Shown one piece after another: positions 62,114 through 64,000 of a stretch of 64,000 bases of DNA. The DNA is from Cacajao melanocephalus (Eukaryota; Chordata; Mammalia; Primates; Pitheciidae): NCBI GenBank assembly GCA_963573385.1, contig CAUYLG010070657.1:29387-93386 (forward strand). Direction: 5' to 3'. The notes under the pieces are model-generated. The model was not told where the DNA came from and made no database searches. It saw nothing but the letters and a program-made list of their open reading frames with translations. A program made the translations under genes and the position numbers. Numbering within the stretch: the stretch's first letter is position 1; each line of letters opens with the position of its first letter.

Positions 62114-62300
62114 ATGATTTGTAACCCTGGCTGCATATTAGGACCATCTGGCAATGGTAAAAGCAAAAACAAAAGAGAATAAACAAACTCATGACTGGTT
62201 GCCAGTCCAATAAATTTTGATTTATTTGGTCTCAGGTGGGGTCTAGGCATTGCTCTTTTAAAAGTTCCAATGATGACTCTAAGTAATTCTAATATATAGC
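62114..62300 (+). mobile_element. MER5-type hAT fragment
   Basis: 'GTAACCCTGGCTGCATATTAGGACCATCTGG' and 'TCTCAGGTGGGGTCTAGGCATTGCTCTTTTAAAAGTTCCAATGATGACTC' (62231-62280) fit MER5A1 with an inserted or diverged middle. Confidence 0.65.
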
Positions 62301-63089
<789 letters not shown>

Positions 63090-63346
63090 TTAGTGAAGCA
63101 GAAAGCAGATGCCTTAAAGGACCCAATTGCCTTAGGTATTGTTAACAGCTGTCTGATAACACTGTGTGAGTATAATTTGGGATCCCAGGATATCACCATG
63201 TTTTGAGCTGCCACTGAAGTCTTTCCAGGCAAAGCCTAGAGAAAGAAGATGCTACTAGTTGCATTTTTCATACAAACGTGCAGGGCTTCTAGCAAGCCCT
63301 GCTCACATTTGTTAGCACCTCACTGGCCTCTGTCATCTGAATAGCA
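63090..63346 (+). repeat. 257-bp duplicated segment, copy 2 (likely derived)
   Basis: Copy of 61437-61693 in the same orientation. Differences: T/C at the sixth base of GAAGTAG, C/A in GGTCTTG, T/C in CAAATGTG, T/C in GCCTTTG and G/A in CTGAGTAG. It stands between an AT tract and a CA/TA tract. Confidence 0.95.
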
Positions 63347-63357
63347 TGCATAGAGTA

Positions 63358-63360
<3 letters not shown>

Positions 63361-63402
<42 letters not shown>

Positions 63403-63783
63403 TACACACACACACACATATATATACACACACATATACACACACATACACATATATATACACACACACATACATATATACACACACATATATAGATACA
63501 CACATATATACACACACACATATATATAGACACACACATAGACACACACACATATAGACACACACATACACACATACACATACACACACATATACACACA
63601 CATATATACACATGCACACATATATATACACACACACACATACACACACACATATATATACACACACATACACACACACACACACATATACACGTACACA
63701 CACGCACACACACACATATATACACACAAGCACATATACACACATACACACACATATACACACACACACACACATATATATAC
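63361..63783. repeat. Complex (CA)n/(TATACACA)n microsatellite, about 420 bp
   Basis: Almost pure alternating purine-pyrimidine sequence made of CACACA runs and ATATATACACAC higher-order units. The 150-160-codon minus-strand frames across it are Cys/Val/Tyr repeats generated by the tract and are not genes. Confidence 0.98.
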
Positions 63784-63789
63784 AAAGAA

Positions 63790-63935
63790 TATTAAAAATC
63801 TAAAAAATTAAAAATAGAACTACCATGTAATCCAGCAATCCCACTCCTGGATACACATCCAAAGGAAATAAAATCACTATCTTGAAGAGATGTGCACTCT
63901 CACGTTCACTGCAGCATTATTTACCATAGCCATGC
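63790..63935 (+). repeat. L1 ORF2 3' fragment
   Basis: 'AAAAATAGAACTACCATGTAATCCAGCAATCCCACTCCTGG', 'CATCCAAAGGAAATAAAATC' and 'CGTTCACTGCAGCATTATTTACCATAGCC' match a sense L1 ORF2 3' segment. Similarity ends at an AT-rich tract. Confidence 0.93.
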
Positions 63936-64000
63936 ATAGATTACTATATATATTATAAATATAGAATATATTATATATATTTATAACATATAATAAATAT
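63936..64000. repeat. AT-rich tract to window end
   Basis: TATATA and TTATAAATA units. It may be the start of another low-complexity stretch outside the window. Confidence 0.8.

Noticed and set aside
63361..63783. CRISPR-like alternation of repeats and spacers
   Set aside because: Units are dinucleotide-based with no unique spacers, and the window is vertebrate DNA.
63289..63785. Overlapping 150-160-codon minus-strand frames rich in Cys, Val and Tyr
   Set aside because: They are direct translations of the CA/TA microsatellite in three phases, with no non-repetitive coding content.

Overview
The window is primate, almost certainly human, nuclear DNA. Twelve Alu elements with typical dimeric structure, A-rich tails and in several cases recognisable target-site duplications are spread through it, among L1, L2, MIR, MaLR/THE1 LTRs and hAT/Tigger DNA-transposon fossils. 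The base composition is AT-rich and CpG-poor, with long simple repeats. I find no exon chain, CpG island, RNA gene or intact coding region that I can assign to a known gene. The window reads as an intergenic desert or the inside of a very long intron. Nearly all long reading frames fall in Alu, L1 or CA-repeat DNA, or are unassignable.

Layout. 1-8.5 kb: L2, a THE1-like LTR, MIR, Alu, an old L1, a hAT MITE, a nested Alu pair and an antisense Alu. 8.5-15 kb: mostly unassigned AT-rich DNA with two LTR-like stretches. 15-21.9 kb: Alus and two antisense L1 3' ends, one carrying an Alu. 23.8-27.2 kb: a long L2 interrupted by an Alu and surrounded by small local copies of itself, then an MLT1 LTR. 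27.5-36.3 kb: a Tigger1/MER2 element, several MaLR LTRs (one nested in another), an antisense L1 5' region and an LTR-like segment. 37.5-43.9 kb: an antisense L1 end, an L1 end inside an MLT1 LTR, and a MER30 inside a MER1. 44-47 kb is unassigned. 47-59 kb: Alus, MIRs, three old L1 ends, MER5 elements and a THE1-like LTR. 59.4-64 kb: a second MER5-like copy, a speculative small exon, and a 257-bp direct duplication whose second copy sits between two microsatellites.

The most interesting material is structural. Several short or medium segments look like local templated copies rather than transposon insertions: (i) a 257-bp direct duplicate about 98% identical; (ii) an inverted copy of an L2 fragment, about 85% identical to its source and flanked by imperfect 46-bp direct repeats; (iii) a 27-bp L2 sequence spliced into the body of an Alu 1.3 kb away; (iv) a roughly 38-bp repeat within 0.7 kb; (v) a MER5-like fragment copied 0.9 kb away between 9-bp direct repeats. 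Items ii-iv lie within 3 kb of each other and suggest repeated template-switching or break repair with local filler DNA.

No operon or pathway relationship applies. Family names come from remembered consensus sequences; coordinates of old elements are good to roughly 10-50 bases. Subfamily names are not claimed unless stated.
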